Source of the DNA: Dehalococcoidia bacterium
Lineage (GTDB): Bacteria; Chloroflexota; Dehalococcoidia; UBA2979
Direction of reading: 5' to 3'
NCBI GenBank assembly: GCA_018700215.1
Contig: JABIST010000061.1
Span: 1 to 10,469 of the forward strand
Length of the DNA stretch: 10,469 nt
Under the pieces are notes generated by a model that was not told where the DNA came from, searched no databases, and saw only the letters and a list, made by a program, of their open reading frames with translations. This document shows positions 1 to 5,860 of this stretch, in pieces (positions within the stretch are counted from its first letter, which is position 1; every line of letters starts with the position of its first letter). A program made the translations under genes and the position numbers.

Positions 1-141
1 CCAGTACTGGTGGCGGCGATTTTCGTGACCGTGTCTGTTCTAGTCAGAGTTGCGCTTGTGAGGTCACCGTCGTCGGCTATTGGACTTGTCGGCCTAGTTC
101 TGCTTGTCCCGTGGTGGCTGTGGCGTAGGTCTAAGCGTTGA
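1..141 (+). CDS. C-terminal end of a small membrane protein (partial, runs off left edge)
   Basis: The frame is open from the first base to a TGA at 139-141 and gives 46 residues. Two hydrophobic stretches are visible, roughly residues 2-20 and 27-42. They are separated by a short polar loop (VRSPSSA), and the chain ends in a basic tail (WRRSKR), which suggests a two-helix membrane tail with a cytoplasmic C-terminus. The start lies outside the window, so neither family nor function can be given. The frame is short enough to be open by chance. The consistent hydrophobic pattern is the main reason for calling it. It lies where the missing N-terminal part of the downstream HigB-like remnant would be expected. 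Confidence 0.5.
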   Translation, partial: PVLVAAIFVTVSVLVRVALVRSPSSAIGLVGLVLLVPWWLWRRSKR

Positions 142-190
142 TCGATCCCGTCTGACAGACTCACGCTAGGCCGGTTGGGGCAGGGACTGA

Positions 191-370
191 GTCGACGTAC
201 GGCGTCGGGCTGTGGGAGCCGCGCTGGCGACACCGGGGAATCGGTTGGAGCGGCTGAAGGGCGATCGGGCCGGGCAGTACAGCATCCGAGTGAATGAGCA
301 GTGGCGGGTGTGTTTCCGCTGGCGTTCGGGAGATGCGACCGACGTGGAGATTGTGGATTACCACGGGTGA
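191..370 (+). pseudogene. higB: HigB/RelE-type toxin remnant, N-terminus missing
   Basis: The frame ending with TGA at 368-370 encodes the C-terminal half of a HigB-type mRNA interferase. It carries the family signature PGNRLERLKGDRAGQYSIRV, then NEQWRVCFRW, and ends in VEIVDYHG. Intact family members are about 90-100 residues; here the frame is closed upstream by stops at 167-169 and 188-190. The only usable start I see is GTG 212, which would give about 52 residues. The first 40 or so residues of the RelE fold are absent in this frame, and I could not recover them clearly in the other two. The fragment lies just upstream of a matching antitoxin gene, the usual higBA order. I infer a decayed toxin. 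A short expressed fragment cannot be excluded but should not be catalytically competent. Confidence 0.8.
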
Positions 371-381
371 GGGGAGTTGAG

Positions 382-681
382 ATGAGCACGAAGAAGCTGG
401 CGCCGGTGCATCCGGGTGAGGTGTTGTTGGAGGAGTTCCTGAAGCCGATGGAGCTGAGTCAGTACCGGTTGGCGAAGGATACGAGTGTGCCGCCGCGCAG
501 GATCAACGAGATTGTGCACGGGAAGCGCGGGGTTTCGGCGGATACGGCGCTGCGGCTGGCTCGGTACTTCGGTACGTCGGAGCGGTTCTGGCTGAATCTG
601 CAGGCGCAGTACGACCTGGATGTGGAGCGCGACCGGTTGGGCGATCGGCTGGAGCGTGAGGTGACGAAGCGAGCGAGCTAG
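382..681 (+). CDS. higA: HigA-family antitoxin (XRE-type helix-turn-helix)
   Basis: This 99-residue protein carries the standard HigA layout: HPGEVLLEEFLKPM at residues 10-23, a helix-turn-helix over about 25-62 (LSQYRLAKDTSVPPRRINEI, then GKRGVSADTALRLARYFG), and the family C-terminal motif FWLNLQAQYDL at 69-79. HigA proteins bind and neutralise HigB mRNA interferases and repress the shared operon promoter. The start is ATG 382, preceded by GGGGAG at 371-376 with a 5-nt gap. An in-frame upstream extension to 301 would read back through the toxin remnant and add non-family sequence. The gene begins 11 nt after the stop of the HigB-like remnant. The antitoxin appears complete although its toxin is broken, so it may persist as an orphan regulator or neutralise a HigB elsewhere in the genome. 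Confidence 0.93.
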   Translation: MSTKKLAPVHPGEVLLEEFLKPMELSQYRLAKDTSVPPRRINEIVHGKRGVSADTALRLARYFGTSERFWLNLQAQYDLDVERDRLGDRLEREVTKRAS

Positions 682-820
682 CCGCCTTCGAGGGTTGGTT
701 GGTCCGTTGGGCATATCAGCAAGACCGACGTCTGGGGCGTTAGCTTTGGGTCGAAATTTGCAGCGGGACGATTCGCGATGGCGGCACTCACGCTGCCTGA
801 AATGATGTAGGAGTACAGCG

Positions 821-1039
821 GTGCAACTAGATGAGCGTCAGGCGTTTCAGGCGATGACGATCTTCTTGGAGGAGTTCTGGAAGAGTTTCGGCGGACAAGC
901 TCCTATCGGTCAGGTGCTCAATGAGATTGAGATAGAGCCCGACGGTAGGACTCATGATCCAGCAGCCTGGGAAGAGTGGATTCGAATCGTTCGTGGAGTA
1001 ATCGGGCGCGACGAGAACGCTCCTCTTACGCGTGAGTGA
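821..1039 (+). CDS. Small acidic protein of unknown function (immunity-like style)
   Basis: This is a 72-residue frame starting at GTG 821, with a good ribosome binding site TAGGAG at 808-813 and 7-nt spacing. The protein is acidic and tryptophan-containing. It starts LDERQAFQAMTIFLEEFW, has a central I-E-I-E-P-D-G segment, and then DPAAWEEWIRIV near residues 47-58. Small proteins with an N-terminal helix of this kind followed by a DG..DPAAWxxW motif occur in bacterial genomes next to polymorphic or contact-dependent toxins as putative immunity proteins. I recognise the general look rather than a named family, so that role is a weak inference. No toxin gene is visible beside it, although an open but start-less stretch precedes it at 682-810. 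It lies in the same accessory patch as the HigBA remnant. The last bases overlap a possible small ORF at 1032. Confidence 0.65.
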   Translation: MQLDERQAFQAMTIFLEEFWKSFGGQAPIGQVLNEIEIEPDGRTHDPAAWEEWIRIVRGVIGRDENAPLTRE

Positions 1040-1115
1040 ACTGCGCCTCGAGATCGGCATACGAGGCCGAGCAACGCGCCTCGAACACGCTGTTGATCAG
1101 CTGCGTGACACTTAG
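1032..1115 (+). CDS. Possible 27-residue overlapping ORF
   Basis: GTG 1032 lies within a GTGAGTGA overlap with the end of the preceding gene, an arrangement typical of translational coupling. The frame runs to TAG at 1113-1115. The product would begin MSELRLEIGIRGRATRLEHA and be about 27 residues, with an amphipathic, charged character. It overlaps the end of the convergent cysteine desulfurase gene by 4 nt. It could be a real small protein, the start of a gene truncated by rearrangement, or chance. No family is recognised. Confidence 0.25.
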   Translation: MSELRLEIGIRGRATRLEHAVDQLRDT

Positions 1116-2410
1116 CGTTTGAGCCAGGGGAGCCAGGTGGGTGGGGGCTCTGTGGTGGGGAGGGGGGAGAGGGCTCGGAGGCGGTGGACGATGGGGGGGA
1201 GGACTTGGAGGAGGTGGTCTACGTCTTCGGTGGTGTTGCCGCGGCCGAAGGTGAAGCGGAGGGAGCCGCGGGAGAGGTTGTCTGGGACGCCGAGGGCGCT
1301 GAGGACGTGGGAGGGTTCGACGGAGCCGGTGGTGCAGGCGGATCCGGAGCTGGCGGCGACGCCGGCGAGATCGAGGGCGACGAGGATTGATTCGCCTTCG
1401 ACGTGGCCGATGAGGGCGGAGACGTTGCCGGGGAGTCGGTGGTTCAGATCGCGGGGGCCGACGATGGCGCTGGTGGGGATGAGTTTGGGGAGTTCGTCGA
1501 TCAGTCGCTGTTGGAGGGCGCGTTCGTGGGTGAGGTCTGATTCGCGTCGTTCGGCGGCGAGTTGGAGGGCGGTGGCGAAGCCGACGATGGCGGGGGTGTT
1601 TTCGGTGCCGGCGCGACGTCGGTCTTCCTGGCCGCCGCCGATGATCTGGGGCTGGAGTGGGGTGCCGGTGCGGACGTAGAGGGCGCCGGCGCCTCGGGGG
1701 CCGTAGAGCTTGTGGGCGGTGAAGGTGAGGAGGTCTACGCCGAGCGTGTCGACGTGGACGCCGAGGTGGGCGACGGTCTGGACGGCGTCGGTGTGGATGA
1801 GGGTGCGGGGGTTCTTCGCGCGGGCGGCCTCGGCGATGGCGGCGATTGGGTTGAGTGCGCCCACTTCGTTGTTGGCGTGCATGACGGAGACGAGGACGGT
1901 GGTGTCTCGGACGGCGGCGGCGACATCGGTGGGGTCGATGCGGCCATCGGAGGTGGGGGGGATGAGGGTGACTTCGGCGAGGCCTTCGCGTTCGAGCTGC
2001 TCGACGGTGTCGAGGACGGCGTGGTGTTCGGTGGCGGAGGTGATGAGGTGGGGCAGCAATGCGGTGGATGCGGCTCCGCCGCGGGCTGGGGAGACGCGGT
2101 TCCTCGTGGCTGCGAGTACACCTCGGAGGGCGAGGGTGTCGGATTCGGAGCCGCCGGAGGTGAAGATGATTTCTGAGGGGGTGGCGCCGATGTGGTGGGC
2201 GACGGTGGTGCGAGCCTGGTCGATGGCGCGTCGGGTGTGCTGTGCTTCGACGTAGATGGAGGAGGGGTTGTGCCAGTGGGTGGTGAGATAGGGGAGCATG
2301 GCTTCGATGACGGCGGGGTCTGGCGGGGTGGTGGCGGCGTGGTCGAGGTAGATGCGGTGGTCGAGGCGGGTTGGGGCGTCGGGCGCGTCGGGCGCGTCGG
2401 GAGTGGTCAT
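1112..2410 (-). CDS. Cysteine desulfurase, NifS/IscS family (group I)
   Basis: This 432-residue PLP enzyme removes sulfur from L-cysteine to give alanine and a persulfide on the enzyme, which supplies Fe-S cluster assembly or tRNA thiolation in the cytosol. The family landmarks are in order: YLDHAATTPPDP near the N-terminus (21-32), SGGSESDTLAL at 85-95, TEHHAVL with the cofactor-stacking H129, the HTDAVQ segment with D208 and Q211, Schiff-base lysine K234 in TAHKLYGPRG, RAGTEN at 266-271, and catalytic C359 in SSGSACTTG. The start is ATG 2408-2410. There is no Shine-Dalgarno box, but TACGAT lies 6 nt upstream, so the transcript may be leaderless. Two departures from typical family members are an N-terminal DAPDAPDAP run encoded by 9-bp repeats, and an insert of about 15 residues at 104-120 before the TEHH motif. 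The gene is divergent from the SufR-like regulator, the usual place for a regulated Fe-S gene. Confidence 0.95.
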   Translation of the reverse strand: MTTPDAPDAPDAPTRLDHRIYLDHAATTPPDPAVIEAMLPYLTTHWHNPSSIYVEAQHTRRAIDQARTTVAHHIGATPSEIIFTSGGSESDTLALRGVLAATRNRVSPARGGAASTALLPHLITSATEHHAVLDTVEQLEREGLAEVTLIPPTSDGRIDPTDVAAAVRDTTVLVSVMHANNEVGALNPIAAIAEAARAKNPRTLIHTDAVQTVAHLGVHVDTLGVDLLTFTAHKLYGPRGAGALYVRTGTPLQPQIIGGGQEDRRRAGTENTPAIVGFATALQLAAERRESDLTHERALQQRLIDELPKLIPTSAIVGPRDLNHRLPGNVSALIGHVEGESILVALDLAGVAASSGSACTTGSVEPSHVLSALGVPDNLSRGSLRFTFGRGNTTEDVDHLLQVLPPIVHRLRALSPLPTTEPPPTWLPWLKR

Positions 2411-2500
2411 GCTGGGATCGTAGCGCAGGGGCGGGAGTTAGTTACTGATTAGCGACCTTTAGCACTGGAAAACGTGTTAAACGTGCTAGCCTCACCGACG
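2411..2500. promoter_or_regulatory. Divergent promoter/operator region between cysteine desulfurase and SufR-like gene
   Basis: This 90-bp spacer must contain both start signals. For the minus gene, TACGAT (plus-strand ATCGTA at 2417-2422) lies 6 nt before ATG. For the plus gene, TAGCCT at 2487-2492 lies 8 nt before ATG 2501. Both fit a leaderless pattern. Near the plus-strand box are a perfect inverted repeat TAGCAC (2460-2465) / GTGCTA (2483-2488), a direct repeat AACGTG at 2471-2476 and 2480-2485, and ACGT-N5-ACGT at 2472-2484. These are candidate operators for the adjacent regulator. I do not see the ACACT-N5-TGTGA type of site reported for mycobacterial SufR. Strand assignment and operator role are inferred. 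Confidence 0.5.
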
Positions 2501-3205
2501 ATGACACCGACGACCAATGGACGCATTGAGGGTACGCGGGAGCAGATCCTGAATATCCTGCGCCGCTCGCAGAGCGGTTCGGTGGAGGATCTTGCTCGGG
2601 AGCTTGGGCTGGCGGGTGCGACGGTTCGTCGTCACCTGGATGTGTTGCTGCGCGATGATTACGTTTCGGTGGCGCAGGTTCGTGGTGGGACGGGGCGTCC
2701 GAAGCATTTCTTTTCGCTGACGGAGCGTGGCGCGGAGCTGTTTCCGCATCACTATGTGCGGATCACTCATCGGCTGCTGGAGGAGATTGTGGCGCTGACG
2801 CCGGCGGAGACGGCTGGTCGCGATGGCGGCGAGCTGGCGGAGCTGGTGGTGGGGAAGATGTGCGAGCGGCTGCTGGTGGAGTATGGGCCTCGGGTGACGG
2901 GGGCGACCTCGGAGGAGCGGATCCTGTCGGCGCTGACGCTGTTGGAGGACGAGGGGCTGGATTTCGCGATCGATCGCTCTGGCGGGGAGCTGCGGCTGCT
3001 GGGACGCGGGCTGTGTGCGCGGATTGGTCACGGGGCGGCCGGCGCGGACGGCGTGGCGCACGATCGGGCGTTGCTGGAGCGGTTGCTGGGGGTGCCGGTG
3101 ACGGCGCTGCCAGCGGAGGAGGTTCCGCACGAGTTCTTGTGTGCGTTCCTGGTGGAGGAGCGTTCGTTCGTGGACGGGCCGAGAGTTGCCGAATATCATT
3201 CGTGA
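2501..3205 (+). CDS. SufR-like winged-helix transcriptional regulator
   Basis: This is a 234-residue protein with an N-terminal winged helix (about 12-78): EQILNILRRSQSGSVEDLAR, then LAGATVRRHLDVL as the recognition region, a wing with GGTGRPKHFFSLTERGAELFP, and a C-terminal effector region. This plan matches SufR, the Fe-S-sensing repressor of Fe-S assembly genes. SufR normally carries several clustered cysteines that bind a cluster. Here only C121, C172 (GLCARIG) and C214 (FLCAFLV) are present, and the position where a cysteine is expected before the DRALLERLLG helix reads VAHDRALLERLLG. ATG 2501 is chosen because a GTG at 2474 would add nine residues without support and would cover the promoter box. 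The neighbours support regulation of Fe-S genes: a divergent cysteine desulfurase and, 74 nt downstream, an A-type carrier. It may be a less typical family member responding to another signal. Confidence 0.85.
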   Translation: MTPTTNGRIEGTREQILNILRRSQSGSVEDLARELGLAGATVRRHLDVLLRDDYVSVAQVRGGTGRPKHFFSLTERGAELFPHHYVRITHRLLEEIVALTPAETAGRDGGELAELVVGKMCERLLVEYGPRVTGATSEERILSALTLLEDEGLDFAIDRSGGELRLLGRGLCARIGHGAAGADGVAHDRALLERLLGVPVTALPAEEVPHEFLCAFLVEERSFVDGPRVAEYHS

Positions 3206-3209
3206 AGGC

Positions 3210-3262
3210 AGTTGCTTCGGCGACTGATGATTGCAAAGTAGTTCGAAGTCGCGTCGGCGACT
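3210..3262 (+). repeat. Two short hairpins in the regulator-carrier spacer
   Basis: The 74-bp gap contains two hairpins of the same design. At 3210-3225, AGTTGC and GCGACT flank a TTCG tetraloop with one G-U pair. At 3247-3262, AGTCGC and GCGACT flank GTCG with a perfect 6-bp stem. A 12-bp direct repeat, TCGGCGACTGAT, recurs at 3217-3228 and 3254-3265. There is no T tract, so they are not classic terminators. They could tune transcript stability or readthrough between the regulator and the carrier, or be copies of a dispersed palindromic repeat. Confidence 0.6.
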
Positions 3263-3279
3263 GATTCAACGGAGGTTCT

Positions 3280-3804
3280 ATGACTGGTGTACCGCTGCCC
3301 GGGATGGGCGCGACGCTGTCTGCTGATGATTCGAGTGCGACCTCGGGGGCTGGGACGTCTGCGCCGCTGGCGGGGATGGGCGCGACGATGGCTGCGGGCG
3401 CCGAGGCACCCTCGGTTGCGATGCCGGTGATTGAGCCGACGTTCGCGGGTCCGCTGGTGACGATGACGGAGCGGGCCGAGGAGAAGGCGAAGACGATGCT
3501 GACGGAGAAGGGCCACGCCGACGGGATGCTTCGCGTCTTCGTTGTTGGCGGTGGCTGCTCTGGCTGGCAGTACGGGATGGCGATTGCTGACGCTGTCGAA
3601 GATAACGACACGCTGATCGAGACTGACGGCGGCGCGAAGATTGTGGTGGACGCTGAGTCGGTGCCGATGATCGGCGGCGCGGAGGTGGATTACGTGGAGG
3701 ACCTGATGAAGTCAGGCTTCACGATCTACAACCCGAACGCGACGGCGTCGTGCGCTTGTGGTTCGTCGTTCCAGGCTCCGGGCGGGACGGCGCGTCCCTG
3801 CTAG
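3280..3804 (+). CDS. A-type iron-sulfur carrier (IscA/ErpA/HesB family) with long N-terminal extension
   Basis: This 174-residue cytosolic protein of the HesB/IscA fold receives and passes on Fe-S clusters or iron to target proteins. The conserved domain begins near residue 61 (VTMTERAEEKAK) and runs to about 165. The three ligand cysteines are in place: C93 in GGGCSGWQYGM, and C158 and C160 in SCACGSSF. Typical family members are 105-125 residues, so about 60 residues are extra. This extension is Ala/Gly/Ser-rich, probably disordered, and contains PLPGMGAT (5-12) and PLAGMGAT (29-36), a 24-residue-period internal repeat. A further cysteine, C174, is the last residue. ATG 3280 has GGAGG at 3271-3275 with a short 4-nt gap. 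ATG 3463, at the start of the conserved domain, is an alternative start but has no better RBS. The gene sits in an Fe-S locus with the SufR-like regulator and cysteine desulfurase. Confidence 0.92.
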   Translation: MTGVPLPGMGATLSADDSSATSGAGTSAPLAGMGATMAAGAEAPSVAMPVIEPTFAGPLVTMTERAEEKAKTMLTEKGHADGMLRVFVVGGGCSGWQYGMAIADAVEDNDTLIETDGGAKIVVDAESVPMIGGAEVDYVEDLMKSGFTIYNPNATASCACGSSFQAPGGTARPC

Positions 3805-3831
3805 TGGCTGATCGATAGTTTCGAGTACAGG

Positions 3832-3865
3832 GCAGGTCCCGCCGGAAGGTGGGGCCTGTTTCGTT
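3832..3865 (+). terminator. Probable Rho-independent-like terminator after the Fe-S carrier gene
   Basis: A 12-bp stem pairs 3832-3843 (GCAGGTCCCGCC) with 3848-3859 (GGTGGGGCCTGT), with three G-U pairs, and is closed by a GGAA (GNRA) tetraloop. It is followed by a weak T-rich tail, TTTCGTT at 3859-3865. It begins 28 nt after the stop of the A-type carrier and precedes a new transcription unit. The stem is strong and the tail is poor, as is common in high-GC genomes. Confidence 0.75.
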
Positions 3866-3948
3866 AAGGCGGGGGCGGGGGGTTGGTGGGTGGCGTAGGC
3901 TGTGGGCGTGTCGAGGCGAACCGGGTGTCGGGATGAAGGAGTGCGGTG

Positions 3949-4395
3949 ATGCAGGCTTGGATTGTGGTGGGCGGGGCTTCGAATTTTGAGACGTTGCGGG
4001 AGCGGGGGTTTGATTTGGCGGCGTTCAAGTCGTCGCGGCGGAAGCAGTCTGGGGAGATGGAGCCGGGGGACCGGCTGGTGTTCTATCTGACGAAGGTGGT
4101 GCAGTTCGGCGGGATTGTTGAGGTGACGGGGGAGTCGTACGAGGACCTGTCGGATATTGGGATGACGGCTGAGGGTGGGAAGCCGACGGATGATTATCGG
4201 TTCCGGATTGCGACGAAGCCGGTGATGATTCCTGAGCCTGAGGACTACATTGAGGTTCGCGAGATCACGGATTTGTTGGAGAAGACTCGGAAGCTGGGGC
4301 CGAAGAAGCTGGGGATGGCGTTCCGGGGGAATCTGCACAAGATCACGGACGAGGACTACCAGGAGATTGAGCGACTGATGCAGGAGCGGGTGTAG
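3949..4395 (+). CDS. EVE-domain (PUA-like) protein
   Basis: This is a 148-residue single-domain protein. The EVE layout is visible: the first strand WIVVGGASNFETL with the conserved Trp at position 4, EPGDRLVFYLTK near 38-49, FGGIVEVTGESYED at 53-66, a YRFRI strand near 83-87, and the closing AFRGNLHKITDEDYQEIERL segment at 123-142. EVE domains are PUA-related and are thought to bind modified bases in nucleic acids; the substrate of stand-alone forms like this is generally unknown. ATG 3949 has an excellent RBS (AAGGAG, 3936-3941, 7-nt gap). GTG 3946 directly before it is a less likely start. The PspC-like gene follows after 4 nt, so the two are probably co-transcribed and perhaps translationally coupled. 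The sequence gives no sign of a fused or neighbouring nuclease that would imply a defence role. Confidence 0.9.
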   Translation: MQAWIVVGGASNFETLRERGFDLAAFKSSRRKQSGEMEPGDRLVFYLTKVVQFGGIVEVTGESYEDLSDIGMTAEGGKPTDDYRFRIATKPVMIPEPEDYIEVREITDLLEKTRKLGPKKLGMAFRGNLHKITDEDYQEIERLMQERV

Positions 4396-4399
4396 TCGG

Positions 4400-4846
4400 A
4401 TGGCTGGTGAGGCGGGGCCGAAGCGGCTGAGGCGGAGCGACGATCGGAAGATCGGCGGGGTGGCCGGTGGGGTCGCGGAGTATCTGAATGTGGACCCGAC
4501 GATTGTGCGGGTGGTGTTCGTGGTGTTGCTGATCCTGGGTGCGGGGATTACGTGGGCGGTGGTGTACGGGGTGCTCTGGCTGCTGATGCCGGAGTTCGAG
4601 GCGGGTGCTGAGCAGGCATCGGAGGCTGGCGGGGCACTGGGTGGTGTGGAGAGTGGTGCAGAGGGGGGTGTGGATTCGAGTGTGGTGTTCGGGGTGGTGT
4701 TGCTGGGCCTCGGTGTGTTGCTGCTGAGTAGTCGGTTCACGGTGGGGTTTGTGGGGCTGGGCGGAGTGGTCAGCGTGTGGCCGACGGTGGTGTTGCTGAT
4801 TGGCGTTGTGGTGGTGATGGCGGCGCGTGATCGGATGAGTCGGTAG
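4400..4846 (+). CDS. PspC-domain membrane protein
   Basis: This is a 148-residue integral membrane protein. Residues 9-64 form a PspC domain: the cytoplasmic motif KRLRRSDDRKIGGVAGGVAE, then YLNVDPTIVRVVF running into a hydrophobic hairpin and ending LWLLMPEFE. A Gly/Glu/Ala-rich linker (65-93) follows, then two further membrane segments at about 95-110 and 124-141, ending in a short basic tail. PspC domains occur in envelope-stress sensors and adaptors. Proteins with a PspC domain plus extra C-terminal helices are common in actinobacteria and have no single assigned role. The gene starts 4 nt after the EVE gene stop and has no strong RBS of its own, which favours coupled translation. No partner response regulator or histidine kinase is present in the window, so a signalling role remains an inference. 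Confidence 0.88.
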   Translation: MAGEAGPKRLRRSDDRKIGGVAGGVAEYLNVDPTIVRVVFVVLLILGAGITWAVVYGVLWLLMPEFEAGAEQASEAGGALGGVESGAEGGVDSSVVFGVVLLGLGVLLLSSRFTVGFVGLGGVVSVWPTVVLLIGVVVVMAARDRMSR

Positions 4847-4865
4847 CGGGGCCGGGCTGCTGGGG

Positions 4866-4879
4866 CGTCGGAGGCGACG
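4866..4879 (+). repeat. Intergenic hairpin, CGTCG-N4-CGACG
   Basis: A perfect 5-bp inverted repeat with a GAGG loop lies in the 72-bp gap between the PspC-like gene and the first dehydrogenase. It has the same arm-N4-arm geometry and related sequence as the hairpins at 3210-3262 and 6752-6863. No T tract follows. It may be a divergent copy of the same repeat family. Confidence 0.4.
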
Positions 4880-4918
4880 TGTGCGCCGATATGCCTCGAT
4901 CGATAGTGGAGGCGAGTG

Positions 4919-5749
4919 ATGCGGGAGCTCGAGGGCAAGGTTGCGGTGGTGACGGGCGGTGCCGGGGGGATTGGTGAGGCGATTGCCCGTGCGTGTGCCG
5001 ATGCGGGGATGCAGGTTGTGGTTGCGGACATCGATGAGCCGCGACTGGTCGCGACGGTGGATTCGCTGGGGGGCGATGGGATAGAGGTTCAGGGCGTGCC
5101 GACTGACGTGCGGGATGCAGCCGCGATGGAGTCGCTGCGCGACGCGGTGCTGTCCAGATTTGGGGCGATACAGCTGGTGTGTCTGAACGCGGGCGGCCCG
5201 CCGATCCGGATGACGACGGAGACCACGAGTGCTTATTGGAAGCGATCGCTGGAGTTGAACCTCTTCGGCGTGATCAACGGGGTTGAGGCGTTCCTCCCCG
5301 GACTTCGCGAGCAAGGGGAGGGGCACATTTGCACGACGGCTTCGTTGGCCGGTCTGGTTCCGGTCCCGCCGGTAGCCGCGTACAACGCCGCGAAGGCAGC
5401 GGTGATTGCGTACATGGAGACGCTGGGCCACGAGCTGCGCGAGGAGGGTTCACCGCTGGGACTATCGGTGGTCTGCCCCGGCAACGTTGCGACGAACATC
5501 ATCGAGAACGCGATGCAGCTGACGCAGTCAGACGGGTACGAGCCATCTCAGCGTGAGTTGGAAACGACGTTCCGAGCGCAGGCCAGAATCACGGAGACGG
5601 GGATCGAGCCGGAGACGGTGGGCCGGGCTGTGGTTGAAGGAGTACGCGAGGGGCGATTCTGGATCTTCACCGATCCGGAGATGAGTACAGGCGCGGTGAA
5701 GCTGCGACACGAGGCGATGGTGAACGAGGGGGCGCTGCTCAGTTGGTGA
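4919..5749 (+). CDS. Short-chain dehydrogenase/reductase (classical SDR), copy 1
   Basis: This 276-residue NAD(P)(H)-dependent oxidoreductase has a Rossmann fold. The glycine motif TGGAGGIG is at 12-19, D37 at the end of the second strand favours NAD(H), D63 sits in the TDV motif, and LNAG is at 89-92 (usually NNAG). The catalytic tetrad reads N114, S142, Y155 and K159 (the last two in AAYNAAK). PGNVATNI at 187-194 matches the usual post-active-site PG motif. Family and length are ordinary, but the substrate cannot be read from the sequence. ATG 4919 follows GGAGG (4908-4912) with 6-nt spacing; GTG 4916 is a weaker choice. A paralogue lies 111 nt downstream with a nearly identical ribosome-binding context. 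Third-codon use is somewhat less G-heavy than in copy 2, so the copies are not a recent duplication. Confidence 0.93.
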   Translation: MRELEGKVAVVTGGAGGIGEAIARACADAGMQVVVADIDEPRLVATVDSLGGDGIEVQGVPTDVRDAAAMESLRDAVLSRFGAIQLVCLNAGGPPIRMTTETTSAYWKRSLELNLFGVINGVEAFLPGLREQGEGHICTTASLAGLVPVPPVAAYNAAKAAVIAYMETLGHELREEGSPLGLSVVCPGNVATNIIENAMQLTQSDGYEPSQRELETTFRAQARITETGIEPETVGRAVVEGVREGRFWIFTDPEMSTGAVKLRHEAMVNEGALLSW

Positions 5750-5860
5750 TTGTGGTAGCAACGCATTGTGCAGGCCCCTGACGTGCGACGGGGCACCGAC
5801 AGAAGAGCAAGGCCCGCTTTGGCGGCACAGGGACGCTAGCGATGGCATAGGAGGCGACTG

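Noticed and set aside
301..381. Longer start for the HigA antitoxin
   Set aside because: The extra 27 residues are out-of-frame toxin sequence. ATG 382 has a proper RBS and matches the family start.
1119..2255. Several long plus-strand frames opposite the cysteine desulfurase
   Set aside because: They are Gly/Val/Asp- or Arg/Ser-rich shadow frames produced by high GC, with no motifs. The minus-strand frame has a complete enzyme signature.
3949..4395. EVE gene as part of a defence island
   Set aside because: No restriction, nuclease or helicase gene is adjacent. Its neighbours are an Fe-S locus and a PspC-like gene.
3712..5431. Long minus-strand frames (over 350 residues) across the EVE, PspC and SDR genes
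   Set aside because: Composition is Pro/His/Thr/Arg-rich with no domain pattern, and they are antisense to well-supported genes.
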